Assembly (NCBI GenBank): GCA_045534775.1
Contig: JAZSKI010000046.1
Span: forward strand, 1-5,970
DNA: 5,970 bases
Reading direction: 5' to 3'
Source: JAZOTK01 sp045534775
Lineage (GTDB): Bacteria; Bacillota; Clostridia; RUG12999
Below are positions 5,721 through 5,970 of this stretch, one piece after another (within the stretch, counting starts at the first letter, position 1; each line of letters starts with the position of its first letter). The notes under the pieces are model-generated. The model saw nothing but the letters and a program-made list of their open reading frames with translations, was not told the DNA's origin and made no database searches. Position numbers and translations under genes: made by a program.

Positions 5721-5970
5721 TAAAATTTTCTCAACATCTGTGTGAGGTCTGGGTATTACGTGTGTAGCGATAAGCTCGCCGAGTCTTGAAGCGGAAGAAC
5801 TACCTGCTTCTACTGCTGCTTTAACCGCACCTACGTCACCTCTTACCATAACACTTACAAGACCTGAACCAATCTTTTCTGTTCCGATAAGAACTACGTT
5901 TGCTGCCTTGAGCATTGCATCTGCAGCCTCAACTGCTGCTACAAGACCTCTTGTTTCAATCATACCTAAT
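5706..5970 (-). CDS. pduA: BMC-H hexameric shell protein, PduA-like (5' end missing)
   Basis: A single BMC domain, nearly complete. The frame stays open to the window edge. Codons before the ATG at 5963 read Leu-Gly, giving LGMIETRG, the standard start of this family after a few residues such as M-x-x-E-A. So that ATG is internal, and roughly 4-7 residues lie outside the window. Counting from that Met, the pore loop is KIGSGLV at 30-36, the same as PduA (the KIGSGL serine-lined pore) and unlike the GGG loop of EutM. The C-terminal part, HVIPRPHTDVEKILP, also matches PduA. It forms hexamers that tile the shell and let small polar substrates pass. As the first visible gene, its promoter and the operon start lie upstream, outside the window. 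Confidence 0.96.
   Translation of the reverse strand, partial: LGMIETRGLVAAVEAADAMLKAANVVLIGTEKIGSGLVSVMVRGDVGAVKAAVEAGSSSASRLGELIATHVIPRPHTDVEKILPIIK

Noticed and set aside
1..5970. CRISPR array, insertion sequence, tRNA/rRNA gene or phage element
   Set aside because: No spaced direct repeats, transposase-like frames, terminal inverted repeats or RNA gene signatures were seen. The window is filled with BMC genes.

Overview
This window is part of a bacterial microcompartment (BMC, metabolosome) operon. Every gene lies on the minus strand, so the operon reads from position 5970 down to position 1. The moderately AT-rich sequence, tightly packed genes with strong purine-rich ribosome binding sites, and protein sequences close to PduA, PduP, PduL, PduS, PduT and EutN suggest an anaerobic Bacillota (Clostridia-type, possibly gut) genome. 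That taxonomic guess is an inference, not something the sequence proves.

Layout in transcription order: a PduA-like hexameric shell protein whose start lies beyond the window edge (5970-5706); an 87-nt spacer with three inverted repeats; an EutN/PduN/CcmL-type pentameric vertex protein (5618-5349); a PduS/RnfC-like flavin and Fe-S oxidoreductase (5328-3994); a PduT-like tandem-BMC trimer with the Fe-S pore cysteine (3987-3439); a CoA-acylating aldehyde dehydrogenase of the PduP/EutE type with an N-terminal encapsulation helix (3419-2022); a 71-nt spacer with an AT-rich hairpin; a second, different tandem-BMC shell protein (1950-1312); a PduL phosphotransacylase, also with an N-terminal helix (1284-649); and a DeoR-family regulator that runs off the end of the window (635-1). 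No stretch longer than 90 nt lacks a gene. The forward-strand open frames look like shadows.

Together these genes encode the common core of an aldehyde-processing metabolosome. The aldehyde dehydrogenase turns an aldehyde into acyl-CoA and makes NADH. PduL converts acyl-CoA to acyl-phosphate and frees CoA. PduS and PduT probably handle electrons at or across the shell. The shell proteins (one BMC-H, two BMC-T, one BMC-P) retain the aldehyde. The signature enzyme that makes the aldehyde (B12 diol dehydratase, glycyl-radical diol dehydratase or choline lyase, ethanolamine lyase, or an aldolase) is not in the window, so substrate and locus type cannot be assigned. The DeoR regulator hints at a phosphorylated-sugar signal, such as fucose or rhamnose catabolism, but only weakly. 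The system belongs to a known class. The points most worth a second look are the cysteine arrangement in the PduT-like pore, the divergent tandem shell protein, the structured spacers, and PduS without any visible cobalamin gene.
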